A stretch of 64,000 bases of DNA from Ammoniphilus resinae (GCF_017873965.1 NZ_JAGGKT010000014.1:1-64000), one strand, 5' to 3'. Numbered from the stretch's first letter, positions 43,381 to 52,206 are shown. The notes: generated by a model not told the origin, from the letters alone. Made by a program: numbers and translations.

Positions 43381-44907
43381 ATGGATCTATTATCAAACTT
43401 AGCTCTAGGATTTTCCGTAGCTGTAACACCGCTTAATCTACTCTTTGTCACTGTTGGTGCATTTATTGGAATGCTCGTCGGGGTTATTCCTGGATTCGGG
43501 CCATCTGCTGGGATCGCCATATTGCTTCCAATCACCCTGTCGCTTGACCCTACATCAGCGATCATTATGCTAGCCGGGATTTATTACGGCTCGATGTATG
43601 GGGGAACGATTACCTCGATTTTGATTAATACACCGGGGGAGTCTGCTACAGTTGCTTCTACCCTTGATGGATATCCGTTAGCAAGGCAAGGAAGAGCGGG
43701 CCCTGCGTTAGTCATGCAGGCAATTGCATCTTTCGTTGGAGGAACTGTAGGTGTCATCCTTATCTGTTCGCTTGCACCCTGGTTTGCAAAAGTTGCGATG
43801 TCTTTCGGTCCTTCCGAATACTTCATGCTCGTAGTACTGGGGCTTTTGATGCTGACGGTTATGATGGGGGAAAACCAACGATATGGGATTGTATCTGCGC
43901 TGTTTGGTTTTGCTATCGCGATGGTTGGGGTTGATGTTGTTTCTGGACAACAACGCTTTACTTTTGGTTCAGCGGAATTAATCAACGGGATTGATTTCAT
44001 CCCAGTCGCTATCGGTTTATTTGGAATTGGCGAACTACTCTCGTGTGTTTATGAAGGTAACCATCGGGAAAAGCCGCAGGACATGATGAAGGTAAAGATG
44101 TTCGGAAAGGGCTTCTGGCCCAATGCTGTGGACTATATCGAAACAAAATGGACAATGTTCAGGGGGTCCGTGCTCGGCTTTGTGGTAGGCGTCTTACCAG
44201 GAGCAGGAGCAACGATCGCTTCATTGATGTCTTATTCATTGGAAAAGAAAATGTCTAAGACACCGGAAAAATTCGGAAAAGGGGCGATGGCTGGACTTGT
44301 TGCACCAGAAGCCGCAAATAATGCTGCTTCCTCTGGTGCAATGATTCCTTTGCTTACGCTGGGGATTCCAGGCTCTGGATCGACAGCTGTTTTGTTGGGT
44401 GCTTTTTTAATGTGGGGACTTCAGCCAGGTCCATTACTAATGATTGAACATCCTGAGTTTAGCTGGGGTTTAATCACGAGTATGTACATGGGAAATATTG
44501 TTTTGTTGCTCGTTAACATCGTTGCCATCCCTATTTTTGTTAAAGCGTTGCAAGTTCCATATAAGCTATTACTTCCTGTGATCGTTGTGCTTTGTGTAAT
44601 CGGAACCTACAGTCTTCACGGCAGTATTATAGAAACATGGATCATGCTAATTTGCGGGGTTTTAGGCTTCTTTATGAAACTGTATGGCTATTCACCTGCA
44701 GCCACTGTCTTAGCCCTCGTCTTAGGACCGATGGCAGAAAACACATTAAGACAAACTCTAATTGCATCCTCTGGCAGTTTTTCCGTTTTTGTGCAAAGAC
44801 CTGTAACCCTTTCATTGCTAATCATTGTACTTATCGCAATTGTTTTCCCGATCATTATGAGGATAATCAATAAGAGTAGAAAAAATAACCGGGATATTGT
44901 GGCGTAA
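43381..44907 (+). CDS. tctA: Tripartite tricarboxylate transporter large permease TctA
   Basis: Main membrane subunit, 508 residues with about 12 helices. The two family repeats are plain: GMLVGVIPGFGPSAGIAILLPIT near residue 30 and GFVVGVLPGAGATIASLMSYSLEK near residue 265, together with YYGSMYGGTITSILINTPGE and GIPGSGSTAVLLGAF. GAAAGGAGG precedes the ATG. It completes the tctCBA set and is followed by a GntR regulator gene. Confidence 0.93.
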   Translation: MDLLSNLALGFSVAVTPLNLLFVTVGAFIGMLVGVIPGFGPSAGIAILLPITLSLDPTSAIIMLAGIYYGSMYGGTITSILINTPGESATVASTLDGYPLARQGRAGPALVMQAIASFVGGTVGVILICSLAPWFAKVAMSFGPSEYFMLVVLGLLMLTVMMGENQRYGIVSALFGFAIAMVGVDVVSGQQRFTFGSAELINGIDFIPVAIGLFGIGELLSCVYEGNHREKPQDMMKVKMFGKGFWPNAVDYIETKWTMFRGSVLGFVVGVLPGAGATIASLMSYSLEKKMSKTPEKFGKGAMAGLVAPEAANNAASSGAMIPLLTLGIPGSGSTAVLLGAFLMWGLQPGPLLMIEHPEFSWGLITSMYMGNIVLLLVNIVAIPIFVKALQVPYKLLLPVIVVLCVIGTYSLHGSIIETWIMLICGVLGFFMKLYGYSPAATVLALVLGPMAENTLRQTLIASSGSFSVFVQRPVTLSLLIIVLIAIVFPIIMRIINKSRKNNRDIVA

Positions 44908-44972
44908 GTGGACGTTTCCGTTGAAGTAATCAATAATAGAGGGTGAGATCCACAAGAGTAAGGAATGATAGG

Positions 44973-45650
44973 ATGACAATCAAACGGCCAGTGACAGTAA
45001 GGGAATATGTATATGAACAATTAAAGAGCAATATTTTGTCCGGAGTGTATCGACCAGGGCAAAGGTTAATTGAAGCAACCCTTGCTGAAGAACTAGAGGT
45101 TAGTAGAACTCCGATCCGAGATGCTTTAAATCGCTTAGAAATAGATGGTCTGATTACTACTTCTCCACATAAAGGGATTTTCGTTACGAAGATTACCAAA
45201 AGAGATGTGCAGGATTTTTATCAGACAAGGGCAGTTCTTGAAGGACTCTCAGCAAAGCTTGCAGCCGAAGTTGCAGAAGAGAAGGAGCTAGAGGAATTTA
45301 AACTGCTTTTAACCGAAATGGAACATATTTTTGAACGGGATCGAGAACAAATCAATTATAAGGAGATTGCGCAATCCAATGTAAAGTTTCATCAAAAAAT
45401 ATGCAAAATGTCTAAGAATGATGTGTTATTCCGGATGCTAGGTAGTTTGGATAGCGCGATTACACTGATTCGGTCCACCTCGTGGACGAATTATAACCGG
45501 AAATTTCAAACCTACTTGGAACATCAGGAAATAGCAAAGGCCATCTTGGAGAGAAACGGAGAATTGGCGCAGCGAAAGGCGGAGGAACATATTTTCAGTG
45601 CTTGGAAATCTGCTGAAATAGCTCTACAGAAGCAGGAAGAAGAGGAATGA
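44973..45650 (+). CDS. GntR-family regulator (FCD domain)
   Basis: Transcription regulator of 225 residues from the ATG 10 bases after AAGGAATGATAGG; the frame is open 10 codons further up. The winged helix lies at residues 8-72 (LKSNILSGVYRPGQRLIEATLAEELEVSRTPIRDAL) and the FCD domain follows with VKFHQKICKMSKN and HQEIAKAI. It is placed at the end of the tctCBA genes in the same direction, 65 bases after tctA, so it probably controls this transporter or the convergent dehydratase. Confidence 0.9.
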   Translation: MTIKRPVTVREYVYEQLKSNILSGVYRPGQRLIEATLAEELEVSRTPIRDALNRLEIDGLITTSPHKGIFVTKITKRDVQDFYQTRAVLEGLSAKLAAEVAEEKELEEFKLLLTEMEHIFERDREQINYKEIAQSNVKFHQKICKMSKNDVLFRMLGSLDSAITLIRSTSWTNYNRKFQTYLEHQEIAKAILERNGELAQRKAEEHIFSAWKSAEIALQKQEEEE

Positions 45651-45652
45651 CT

Positions 45653-45692
45653 AACAAAAGGACCTAGTCTAACGACTGGGTCCTTTTGTTTT
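45653..45692. terminator. Bidirectional terminator between gntR and dehydratase gene
   Basis: AACAAAAGGACCTAGTC pairs with GACTGGGTCCTTTTGTT (one G-T pair), with T residues on the right and a usable T-run on the minus strand. Confidence 0.92.
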
Positions 45693-45696
45693 AAGT

Positions 45697-47394
45697 TTAT
45701 TTTTTCTCAGGTACCAAAAAGTCAAAGTCACAGCCTTCATCTGCTTGCAATACATGTTCTTGGTATAAGCGAGTATAGCCTCTGCTTTCGATAACAGGCG
45801 ATTTAAATTCCGCGCGTCTTCTTTCGAGCTCATCTTCAGGCACATGTAATTCCAGTTTACGTTTTTCTACATCAAGTTCTACAGTGTCCCCTGTTCTTAC
45901 CAATCCAAGTGGGCCTCCGATTGCTGATTCCGGCGCTACATGGAGAACGACTGTACCGAAAGCAGTTCCACTCATGCGTGCATCCGAGATCCGCACCATA
46001 TCGCGAACGCCTTGTCTTAATAGTTTTTCTGGAATTGGCAGCATGCCGGCTTCTGGCATACCAGGTGCACCTACCGGACCAGCATTTTGCAGAATCATGA
46101 TGTCATTCTCTGTGATATCCAGTTCAGGATCATGCACTCTTTTCTCCATATCTTGTGGGGAGGTGAACACGATAGCTCGTCCCTTATGCTTTAATAAATG
46201 CTTCGATGCGGCTTTTGGTTTAATGACGGCACCATTCGGGGCCAGGTTCCCTCTTAGAACAGCAATTCCACCGTCCTTGTGAAGCGGGTCATCGAAAGGC
46301 CGAACAATATCCCGATATACCTCAGAAACTTTTACATCCTTGATGTTTTCACCAACTGTTTTTCCAGTTACCGTTATTTCATCCAAGTGTAGTAAGGTTT
46401 CCAATTCCTTCATAACAGCTGGGGTGCCTCCTGCGCGAGCGAATTCTTCCATTTGATATTTCCCGGCTGGGCGCAAGTTAGCGATGAACGGTGTCGTTTG
46501 TCCTAGTTCATCAAACCATTCAAGCGGTAGTTCAATACCTAAACGGCCGGCAACAGCAGTCAAATGGATCACGGCATTAGTTGAACCACCGACAGCCATG
46601 AGGGTACGAATCGCATTTTCAAAGGCATTTTTAGTCATGATTTTGGAAGGTGTAAGGCCTTTTTCAACAAGTTCCACAATCATTCTTCCTGTTTCTTTTG
46701 CAAGGTAAAGCCGACGATTATCTGTAGCGAGAACAGCGGCTCCTTCTGGGATCATCATACCCAGCGCTTCTGTACAAACTGCAATCGTACTGGCGCTTCC
46801 CATAACCATGCAGTGGCCAGCGGTTGGTGCTAAGGATGCATTAATTTTGGAAAGTTCATCTTCGTCTATTTTCCCAGCGCGGTATTCCTGCCAGTAAAAA
46901 CGGCAGTCGGAACATGCACCGAGGGTTTTTCCTTCATATTCCCCGTTCGCCATAGGACCACCGGTAAACATAATCGTTGGAATATCGGCACTGGCAGCCC
47001 CCATAAGCTGTGCAGGTGTCATTTTGTCACAACCGCCGAGAAGAACAACGCCATCCAAAGGCTGCGCGCGAATCATTTCTTCTGTATCCATAGCTGCCAG
47101 ATTGCGGTAGAGCATGGTTGTTGGGCTCGTGAAAATTTCACCTAATGAAATAGTCGGAAATTCTAAAGGGATTCCGCCAGCCATTAAAACGCCGCGTTTA
47201 ATCGCGTCAACAATGGGACCGAAATGAGTATGACAGCGGTTGATTTCACTTTCCGTGTTACAAATTCCAATCACCGGTTTTTCAAAATCTTTTTCATCGT
47301 ATCCTAAATGGCGATTAAACGCCTGCCGGATAAACCGGCTAAAGCCCGCATCACCGTATGAAGTCAGCTTTTGTTTCCCCCGTTCGTTTCCCAT
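45697..47394 (-). CDS. IlvD/EDD family sugar-acid dehydratase
   Basis: Fe-S dehydratase converting a 2,3-dihydroxy or sugar acid to a 2-keto-3-deoxy acid, 565 residues from the ATG with AGGGGTG 5 bases upstream. Cluster cysteines are seen in ICNTESEINRCH, GGCDKMTP and GACSDCRF. The protein resembles arabinonate/xylonate/galactonate-type dehydratases more than biosynthetic IlvD. A TGGT-CCT-ACCA palindrome lies in its upstream region at 47438-47448. It is divergent from the UxaA-type operon and no branched-chain amino acid gene is near, so a catabolic role is inferred. Confidence 0.87.
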   Translation of the reverse strand: MGNERGKQKLTSYGDAGFSRFIRQAFNRHLGYDEKDFEKPVIGICNTESEINRCHTHFGPIVDAIKRGVLMAGGIPLEFPTISLGEIFTSPTTMLYRNLAAMDTEEMIRAQPLDGVVLLGGCDKMTPAQLMGAASADIPTIMFTGGPMANGEYEGKTLGACSDCRFYWQEYRAGKIDEDELSKINASLAPTAGHCMVMGSASTIAVCTEALGMMIPEGAAVLATDNRRLYLAKETGRMIVELVEKGLTPSKIMTKNAFENAIRTLMAVGGSTNAVIHLTAVAGRLGIELPLEWFDELGQTTPFIANLRPAGKYQMEEFARAGGTPAVMKELETLLHLDEITVTGKTVGENIKDVKVSEVYRDIVRPFDDPLHKDGGIAVLRGNLAPNGAVIKPKAASKHLLKHKGRAIVFTSPQDMEKRVHDPELDITENDIMILQNAGPVGAPGMPEAGMLPIPEKLLRQGVRDMVRISDARMSGTAFGTVVLHVAPESAIGGPLGLVRTGDTVELDVEKRKLELHVPEDELERRRAEFKSPVIESRGYTRLYQEHVLQADEGCDFDFLVPEKK

Positions 47395-47437
47395 AAGCAC
47401 ACCCCTTTTTATATGTAAAACTAAAATGAAATTAATA

Positions 47438-47448
47438 TGGTCCTACCA
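47438..47448 (-). promoter_or_regulatory. FadR/GntR-type operator upstream of the dehydratase
   Basis: TGGTCCTACCA fits TGGT-NNN-ACCA and lies 44 bases before the dehydratase start codon, in the divergent 47395-47652 gap. The partner site for the opposite operon is at 47610-47620. Confidence 0.65.
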
Positions 47449-47545
47449 ATCACTCTACCATAAAAATGCAAAAAGTTAAATTTCTTTTTAGCCACTTAGG
47501 AAAGTTCCTAATTAACATAAAAACGCATATATTCTAAAAATAATA

Positions 47546-47620
47546 TTGACGAAAATAGGGAGCTGGGATAATATTTTTGTATATATATCTATCTTTCTCT
47601 TTTGTATATTGGTCTGACCA
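47546..47620 (+). promoter_or_regulatory. Promoter and operator of the UxaA-type operon
   Basis: TTGACG (47546-47551), 17 bases, TAATAT (47569-47574), followed by the perfect palindrome TGGTCTGACCA at 47610-47620. The same palindrome with one changed centre base is found at 33415-33425. Confidence 0.72.
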
Positions 47621-47652
47621 TAGTAAAACATGAATGTTTTTCTGAAAGGATG

Positions 47653-47976
47653 ATGGCTTTGAGTGATTTGAAGCTAGTTGTTGACAACAAACAGAAAGCC
47701 GCCCTAGTAATTGATGCAAAAGACAATGTAGCAGTTGCACTAGAGGATTTGAAAATGGGTGAAACTTGTTTGATTCGATTTGAGGATTTAGTTGAACAAT
47801 TGGAAGTCATCGAAGATATAGGGTTTGGACACAAGATCGCATTAAAGGACCTGCAGCAGGATGAATGTGTTTATAAATATGGTGAAGAAATTGGGAGAAT
47901 GAAAGAACCCTTACAAAGAGGGGGATGGATTCACAGCCATAACATGTATTGTGAGAGGGGGTTGAAAAATGGGTGA
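47653..47976 (+). CDS. UxaA-family dehydratase, N-terminal SAF-domain subunit
   Basis: Small subunit of about 107 residues holding only the SAF domain that in full-length altronate/galactarate dehydratases forms the N terminus. ALVIDAKDNVAVALEDLKMGE, GFGHKIALKDLQQDECVYKYGEEIG and the final HSHN motif with metal-binding histidines are present. Tandem ATG codons at 47650 and 47653 follow GAAAGG. It overlaps the large subunit gene by 8 bases, a sign of coupled expression. The split form also occurs in sulfolactate sulfo-lyase (SuyA/SuyB). Confidence 0.83.
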   Translation: MALSDLKLVVDNKQKAALVIDAKDNVAVALEDLKMGETCLIRFEDLVEQLEVIEDIGFGHKIALKDLQQDECVYKYGEEIGRMKEPLQRGGWIHSHNMYCERGLKNG

Positions 47977-49138
47977 TAAATTTATGGGCTATTGGCGTAA
48001 AGATGGCTCTGTCGGTGTAAGGAACCAGATTGCGATCATTCCTTCCGTTTTTTGCTCTGCCAAAGTTGCTGAAAGAATAGCATATCAAGTTCCAGGATCT
48101 GTTTATTTTCGGCATCCCGTAGGCTGCAGCCAAGTTGGGGAAGATTTGGAAGTTACAGCAAAAACTTTAATTCAAATTGGAAAGAATCCTAATTTTGCTG
48201 GTGTGGTGGTTGTCGGACTAGGTTGTGAACGATTTTCTCCCTATGAATTAGCTCAAGGAATTGCGCCAACTAACAAAATGCTTGAAACCGTTGTCATTCA
48301 AGAAGAAGGGGATTCGCTAGGGGCCATTTCGCAAGGTGTGAAATATGCTCGGGAAATGCAGCAGATTGCGTCCCGTCAACAGCGTGAAGAAGCGGATGTC
48401 AGCGAGTTAGTTATTGGGTTGAATTGCGGAGGATCTGATATGACTTCAGGTTTAATCGCCAACCCGGCACTGGGGATTGCTTCCGACAAACTGGTTTCCC
48501 AAGGTGGATCTTCCATCCTAAGTGAGATAACAGAATTAATCGGGACGGAGGAAATCCTTGCAAGGCGTGCAATTAATGAAACTGTTGCAGAGGAAATCAG
48601 ACAAACCATATATCGGACAGAGCAAAAGCTGGAAAGACAGACGGCAGCTTCCAGCAACAAAAATCGCACACACCTCATCTCCAAGGGGAATTACGATGGT
48701 GGATTATCTAGTGTTGTTGAAAAGTCATTAGGAAGTATGAAAAAGTCCGGAAATGCTCCTTTCAGCGGGGTGGTCCAATATGGGCACCGGTTGACTAGCA
48801 AGGGATTATTTTTGCTAGATTCTCCTGGCCATGATGGGGAAGTGACGACTGGTGAAGTAGCTGCAGGTGCACAGATCGTCGTATTTCCAACAGGTCGAGG
48901 CACTCCAACCGGTTTCCCAGGTGTTCCAGTAATCAAAATAACCGGGAATCCAAGAACCTATGAAAAAATGAAAGAAAATATTGATATTAACGTAGGTCAG
49001 GTAATGACCGGCGAAAAAACAATGCAGCAGATGGGTGAAGAAATTTACCGGGAAATCCTGGAGGTTGCTTCAGGTAAATTAGCGAAGGCAGAAATCCTAG
49101 GGCACGATGAGCAATTCTGTATTACAAGATTACCATAA
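47969..49138 (+). CDS. UxaA-family dehydratase, large subunit
   Basis: Catalytic subunit of 389 residues: GYWRKDGSVGVRNQIAIIP at the N terminus, HPVGCSQ, GLGCERF, LNCGGSDMTSGLIANPALG near residue 155, and GVVQYGHRL...GLFLLDSPG with FPTGRGTPTGFPGVPVIKI near the C terminus. The cysteines and histidines fit the metal site of altronate/galactarate dehydratase. Together with the preceding SAF subunit it probably eliminates water, or sulfite if SuyB-like, from a 2-hydroxy acid. Substrate undetermined. Confidence 0.86.
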   Translation: MGDKFMGYWRKDGSVGVRNQIAIIPSVFCSAKVAERIAYQVPGSVYFRHPVGCSQVGEDLEVTAKTLIQIGKNPNFAGVVVVGLGCERFSPYELAQGIAPTNKMLETVVIQEEGDSLGAISQGVKYAREMQQIASRQQREEADVSELVIGLNCGGSDMTSGLIANPALGIASDKLVSQGGSSILSEITELIGTEEILARRAINETVAEEIRQTIYRTEQKLERQTAASSNKNRTHLISKGNYDGGLSSVVEKSLGSMKKSGNAPFSGVVQYGHRLTSKGLFLLDSPGHDGEVTTGEVAAGAQIVVFPTGRGTPTGFPGVPVIKITGNPRTYEKMKENIDINVGQVMTGEKTMQQMGEEIYREILEVASGKLAKAEILGHDEQFCITRLP

Positions 49139-49160
49139 GAGAAAGAGTGGGAAGAAAATT

Positions 49161-49844
49161 ATGGCTAATGTAGGCTTTCGAATTGTAAATCATTTTGAGC
49201 GTGTAAATCAGGAAATCATTGATGGATTTAAAGGCATCGCTACTCCGAATATTGGCGATGTGATGGGGCGCATGTTTGCCATGGATTATTCGATCAAAAC
49301 AGTGAATAAACCAGGCATTCATGTTGTGGGAAGCGCCTTTACTGTTCGAACACATCCTTCAGATAACCTAATGGTGCATAAGGCTATGGATATGGCCAAG
49401 CCTGGAGACATCATCGTGATAGATGCTTGCGGGGATATGGGGAATGCAATCCTTGGCGAATTGATGTGCCATTATGCAAAAACAAAGGGAATCGCAGGTT
49501 ACATTGTAGATGGACCTGTTCGAGACCTGCATGCGATAGCGGAAATGGAATTTCCTGTATTTGCTAAAGGTGGCTCTCCCCGCGGACCATATAAAGAAGG
49601 ACCAGGAGAAATTAACACCTTAATTAGCTGTGGAAATGTTCCTGTTAGACCAGGAGATGTGATTGTGGCCGACGATGATGGGGTTGTGGTGATCCCGCGT
49701 GAGGATGCTGAGAATGTCTTAAAAAAGGCAAAAGCAATCCAGGAAAAGGAACAAGAAATTATCAGCGCAATTTACGATGGACGTTGGGATCGTAAATGGG
49801 TTGACGAAACCCTTCGTCAGAAAGGGTGTGATGGGCTTGACTAA
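49161..49844 (+). CDS. RraA-like protein, possible HMG aldolase / oxaloacetate decarboxylase
   Basis: A 227-residue member of the RraA/MenG-like fold from the ATG after GAGTGGGAAG; the frame opens 18 codons earlier within the preceding gene. TPNIGDVMGR near residue 30, GSAFTVRTHPSDNLMVHKAM, GNAILGELM and the GYIVDGPVRDLHAI segment with the Arg-Asp pair used for metal and pyruvate binding are present. Relatives cleave 4-hydroxy-4-methyl-2-oxoglutarate or decarboxylate oxaloacetate. Operon position suggests cleavage of a dehydrated 2-oxo acid. It overlaps the next gene by 14 bases. Confidence 0.86.
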   Translation: MANVGFRIVNHFERVNQEIIDGFKGIATPNIGDVMGRMFAMDYSIKTVNKPGIHVVGSAFTVRTHPSDNLMVHKAMDMAKPGDIIVIDACGDMGNAILGELMCHYAKTKGIAGYIVDGPVRDLHAIAEMEFPVFAKGGSPRGPYKEGPGEINTLISCGNVPVRPGDVIVADDDGVVVIPREDAENVLKKAKAIQEKEQEIISAIYDGRWDRKWVDETLRQKGCDGLD

Positions 49845-50910
49845 TCAGCCTATCCGTGTATCCAAGAGCCTGTTAGAAGATTATGTGAACCGCGTGTTTT
49901 TAGCTGCTGGCTTGGATCAAGAGCAAGCCGCGATCACAGCGCGCCACTTGGTCCATGCCAATCTACGTGGTGTTGATTCCCATGGGGTGAGCCGGGTGGA
50001 TGTCTATACGAAACGTCTAGAGATCGGGATTGTAAACCGCGACCTTCATTTTGAATTGGAAAGGGAAACCCCTGCAAGTGCTTTGGTTGATGGTGGCAAC
50101 AGTTCCGGAATTGCTCTTGCAACAAAAGGGATTGAGCTTGCTGTTAAAAAGGCCCTGCAAACAGGTGTGGGAATTGTTGGGATTAAGAATTCCAACCATT
50201 GTGGAATGCTCGGCGATTACACCATGTATGCCGCCAAGCATGGATGCATTGCCTTGGCAACGACGAATGCACCGCCGAACATGGCACCATGGGGTGGCCG
50301 GGAAAGATTTTTTGGGACTAATCCGTTTTCTTATGGTGTTCCTGCTGGTGAAGAGGATGACATTGTCTTCGATATGGCAACAAGCTTAGTAGCCCGTGGG
50401 AAGATTATTGTTGCCCAGAAAAACAATCAGCAAATCCCACTAGGCTGGGCGATTTCTAAAGATGGTAAACCTACGAACGATCCTAATGTAGCACTTGACG
50501 GTCTTGTACTTCCTGCGGGTGGATATAAGGGGTACGGGATTACATTCCTTGTGGAAGTGTTGTCGTCCTTGTTTACGGGTGCTGCCTTTGGACCGCAAAT
50601 TGCTGACTTGTATAAGAACTTTGAGCAGGCACAAAATGTGGGGCAATGTTTCATTGTCATCAGGGCCGACTTGTTCCAAAGCATGGATCAATTTAGATCA
50701 CGAATGGATCAGTTAATTCGTGAAATCCGAGAGGTTCCGCGTATGGATGGAGTAGAACGAATATATCTGCCTGGTGAGATTGAGCGGGAAAAGACAGCGG
50801 ACCGAATGAAGAACGGCATCCCTATATCAGTGGAAATTCTTCAAGAGATTCGAGGAGTCGGTCAGCGGTATAGCATTGTAGATGATCCGTTATTTAAAGA
50901 AATTGGATAG
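49831..50910 (+). CDS. LDH2/malate dehydrogenase family oxidoreductase (copy 2)
   Basis: NAD(P)-dependent 2-hydroxyacid dehydrogenase of 359 residues from the ATG after AAAGGGTGTG, overlapping the RraA-like gene by 14 bases. DSHGVSR near residue 49 holds the catalytic His, with IKNSNHCGMLGDY near 124 and DMATSLVARGKI following. It is homologous along its length to the gene at 26826. In this operon it could oxidise the hydroxy acid before or after the UxaA-type step; sulfolactate dehydrogenase ComC is one family member with such partners. Confidence 0.87.
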   Translation: MGLTNQPIRVSKSLLEDYVNRVFLAAGLDQEQAAITARHLVHANLRGVDSHGVSRVDVYTKRLEIGIVNRDLHFELERETPASALVDGGNSSGIALATKGIELAVKKALQTGVGIVGIKNSNHCGMLGDYTMYAAKHGCIALATTNAPPNMAPWGGRERFFGTNPFSYGVPAGEEDDIVFDMATSLVARGKIIVAQKNNQQIPLGWAISKDGKPTNDPNVALDGLVLPAGGYKGYGITFLVEVLSSLFTGAAFGPQIADLYKNFEQAQNVGQCFIVIRADLFQSMDQFRSRMDQLIREIREVPRMDGVERIYLPGEIEREKTADRMKNGIPISVEILQEIRGVGQRYSIVDDPLFKEIG

Positions 50911-50917
50911 TTAAAAT

Positions 50918-50973
50918 GCAAGGGGATCCCCCGAAAAGTTTTTATAAAACAACTAAGGGTAGGATCCTTTTGT
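50918..50973 (+). terminator. Probable terminator of the UxaA-type operon
   Basis: GCAAGGGGATCC (50918-50929) pairs with GGATCCTTTTGT (50962-50973) using three G-T pairs, around a large 32-base loop with an inner CCC/GGG stem. The large loop makes efficiency uncertain. Confidence 0.55.
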
Positions 50974-51031
50974 GTATGAAGAAAAGGTTTTAGGATACAT
51001 CAACAAGATAAAGAATATTAAAAAAAGTAAA

Positions 51032-51108
51032 TTGAATTGTATTTGAAATTAGCATAAAATGAAGACCAAGTGGCGATCAGTGGAAGATTGGTTTACCTTG
51101 GTTTTCAT
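51032..51108 (+). promoter_or_regulatory. Promoter and inverted repeat upstream of SDR
   Basis: TTGAAT (51032-51037), 17 bases, TAAAAT (51055-51060). ATGAAGACCAAG (51059-51070) and CTTGGTTTTCAT (51097-51108) form a 12-bp inverted repeat with one G-T pair starting at the expected transcription start, so it could be an operator or a 5' hairpin. Confidence 0.55.
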
Positions 51109-51148
51109 CCAGGAATTGCCCATATCACATGTAAAGGAGTTCATTCCG

Positions 51149-51892
51149 ATGGAACTAAAAGGTCGCGTAGTGTTAGTAACAGGGGGCGCAACTGGACTGG
51201 GACGTGAAATTTCACTTGATCTAGCAAAACAGGGGATGTCCGTTGTGGTCAATTATTCCCGTTCTGAACAGGATGCAAAGGATACCGTCGAACAAATACA
51301 AGCTTTGGGTGGGGAAGCGTTTGCGATTCGGGCAGATGTGTCCACTAGGTTAGAAGTTAATAATATGGTTGATAGTATCATAGAAAAGCTAGGAAGATTG
51401 GATGCCATTGTTGCGAATGCAGGAACCACTGTATTCCGTGCCTTTGAAGATATTGATGGAGTGAGTGAAGAGGATTGGGACCGAATCATGAACGTCAATG
51501 TAAAAGGGGCATGGCTTTTAGCTAAAGCAGCCACGCCTTATATGAAAAAACAAGGTGCAGGAAGAATTGTAATCACCACCTCGGTTGCAGGGATAAGGCC
51601 TACTGGAAGCTCACTGCCCTATTCTGTTTCCAAAGCAGCTGCAATCCACCTAACAAAAGGCCTGGCTAAAGGGCTTGGACCTGAAATTTTAGTCAATGCC
51701 ATTGCCCCGGGATTATTGGATACAAGGTGGACCCGTGGACATGATCCGAAAACGATTGATGCTTTTATTAAAAATTCCCCCCTTCAAAACATTCCATCTT
51801 TGGAGGATAACGCGAAACAGGTAAGAGGATTAATAGAAACGGATTCGATGACGGGGTCCATTATCGTTGTAGACAGTGGTACAACATTGTAG
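51149..51892 (+). CDS. Short-chain dehydrogenase/reductase (third)
   Basis: Classical SDR of 247 residues from the ATG after AAAGGAG; the frame is open 30 codons further up but that part overlaps the promoter and hairpin. TGGATGLGREI is at residues 13-23, NAGTT near 91, the catalytic Ser in ITTSVAGIR and YSVSK near residues 157-161. The C-terminal GSIIVVDSGTTL is normal. It is a single-gene unit between two operons. Substrate unknown. Confidence 0.87.
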   Translation: MELKGRVVLVTGGATGLGREISLDLAKQGMSVVVNYSRSEQDAKDTVEQIQALGGEAFAIRADVSTRLEVNNMVDSIIEKLGRLDAIVANAGTTVFRAFEDIDGVSEEDWDRIMNVNVKGAWLLAKAATPYMKKQGAGRIVITTSVAGIRPTGSSLPYSVSKAAAIHLTKGLAKGLGPEILVNAIAPGLLDTRWTRGHDPKTIDAFIKNSPLQNIPSLEDNAKQVRGLIETDSMTGSIIVVDSGTTL

Positions 51893-51983
51893 AAGTAATA
51901 TTTGAACTGCAGCGAGCAGGGCAGAGTGTTAATGTGGAGGATGACTTGCTGTCTGAAGAATTCTAGGTAAGTCAAATGAGAGG

Positions 51984-52005
51984 ACCGGGCTACGCCCGGT
52001 TTTTC
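51984..52005 (+). terminator. Terminator after SDR
   Basis: ACCGGGC pairs with GCCCGGT across TAC, then TTTTT. It lies 92 bases after the stop codon. Confidence 0.85.
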
Positions 52006-52039
52006 TAACTTCTAAGAAACTAATATGGAGTAGGGCTCA

Positions 52040-52133
52040 TTCATATGCGGGTAAGTCTTGTCGCTGCCCCACTATTAGAGGTGGGAAGGACGGACCGTTA
52101 GACGAGTAAAAAATAACGGAGGATTTTTCAGTA
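52040..52133. other. Unassigned structured stretch, possible IS200/IS605-type end remnant
   Basis: Within the 398-base gene-free gap 51893-52290. Visible helices are CCCAC (52068-52072) with GTGGG (52081-52085) and CCGTTA (52095-52100) with TAACGG (52114-52119). The short G/C hairpin next to a CATTCATATG run loosely recalls transposon-end RNA structures of IS200/IS605 elements. No coding remnant is recognisable. The remaining gap holds only the terminator and the gntR promoter. Confidence 0.3.
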
Positions 52134-52206
52134 TTGAGAGCAACCATGTTTGGATAATTGATTTACCACCCCCCAATTCCTAAATACATGGAATAACAAA
52201 AATTAA

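Noticed and set aside
47395-47652. T-box or leucine-type leader upstream of the IlvD-like gene
   Set aside because: No specifier hairpin, no conserved T-box string and no terminator; only promoters and palindromes were found.
47653-49138. Firm naming as sulfolactate sulfo-lyase SuyA/SuyB
   Set aside because: Split SAF and C-terminal subunits also occur in altronate/galactarate-type enzymes; motifs visible here do not separate them, so only the family is stated.
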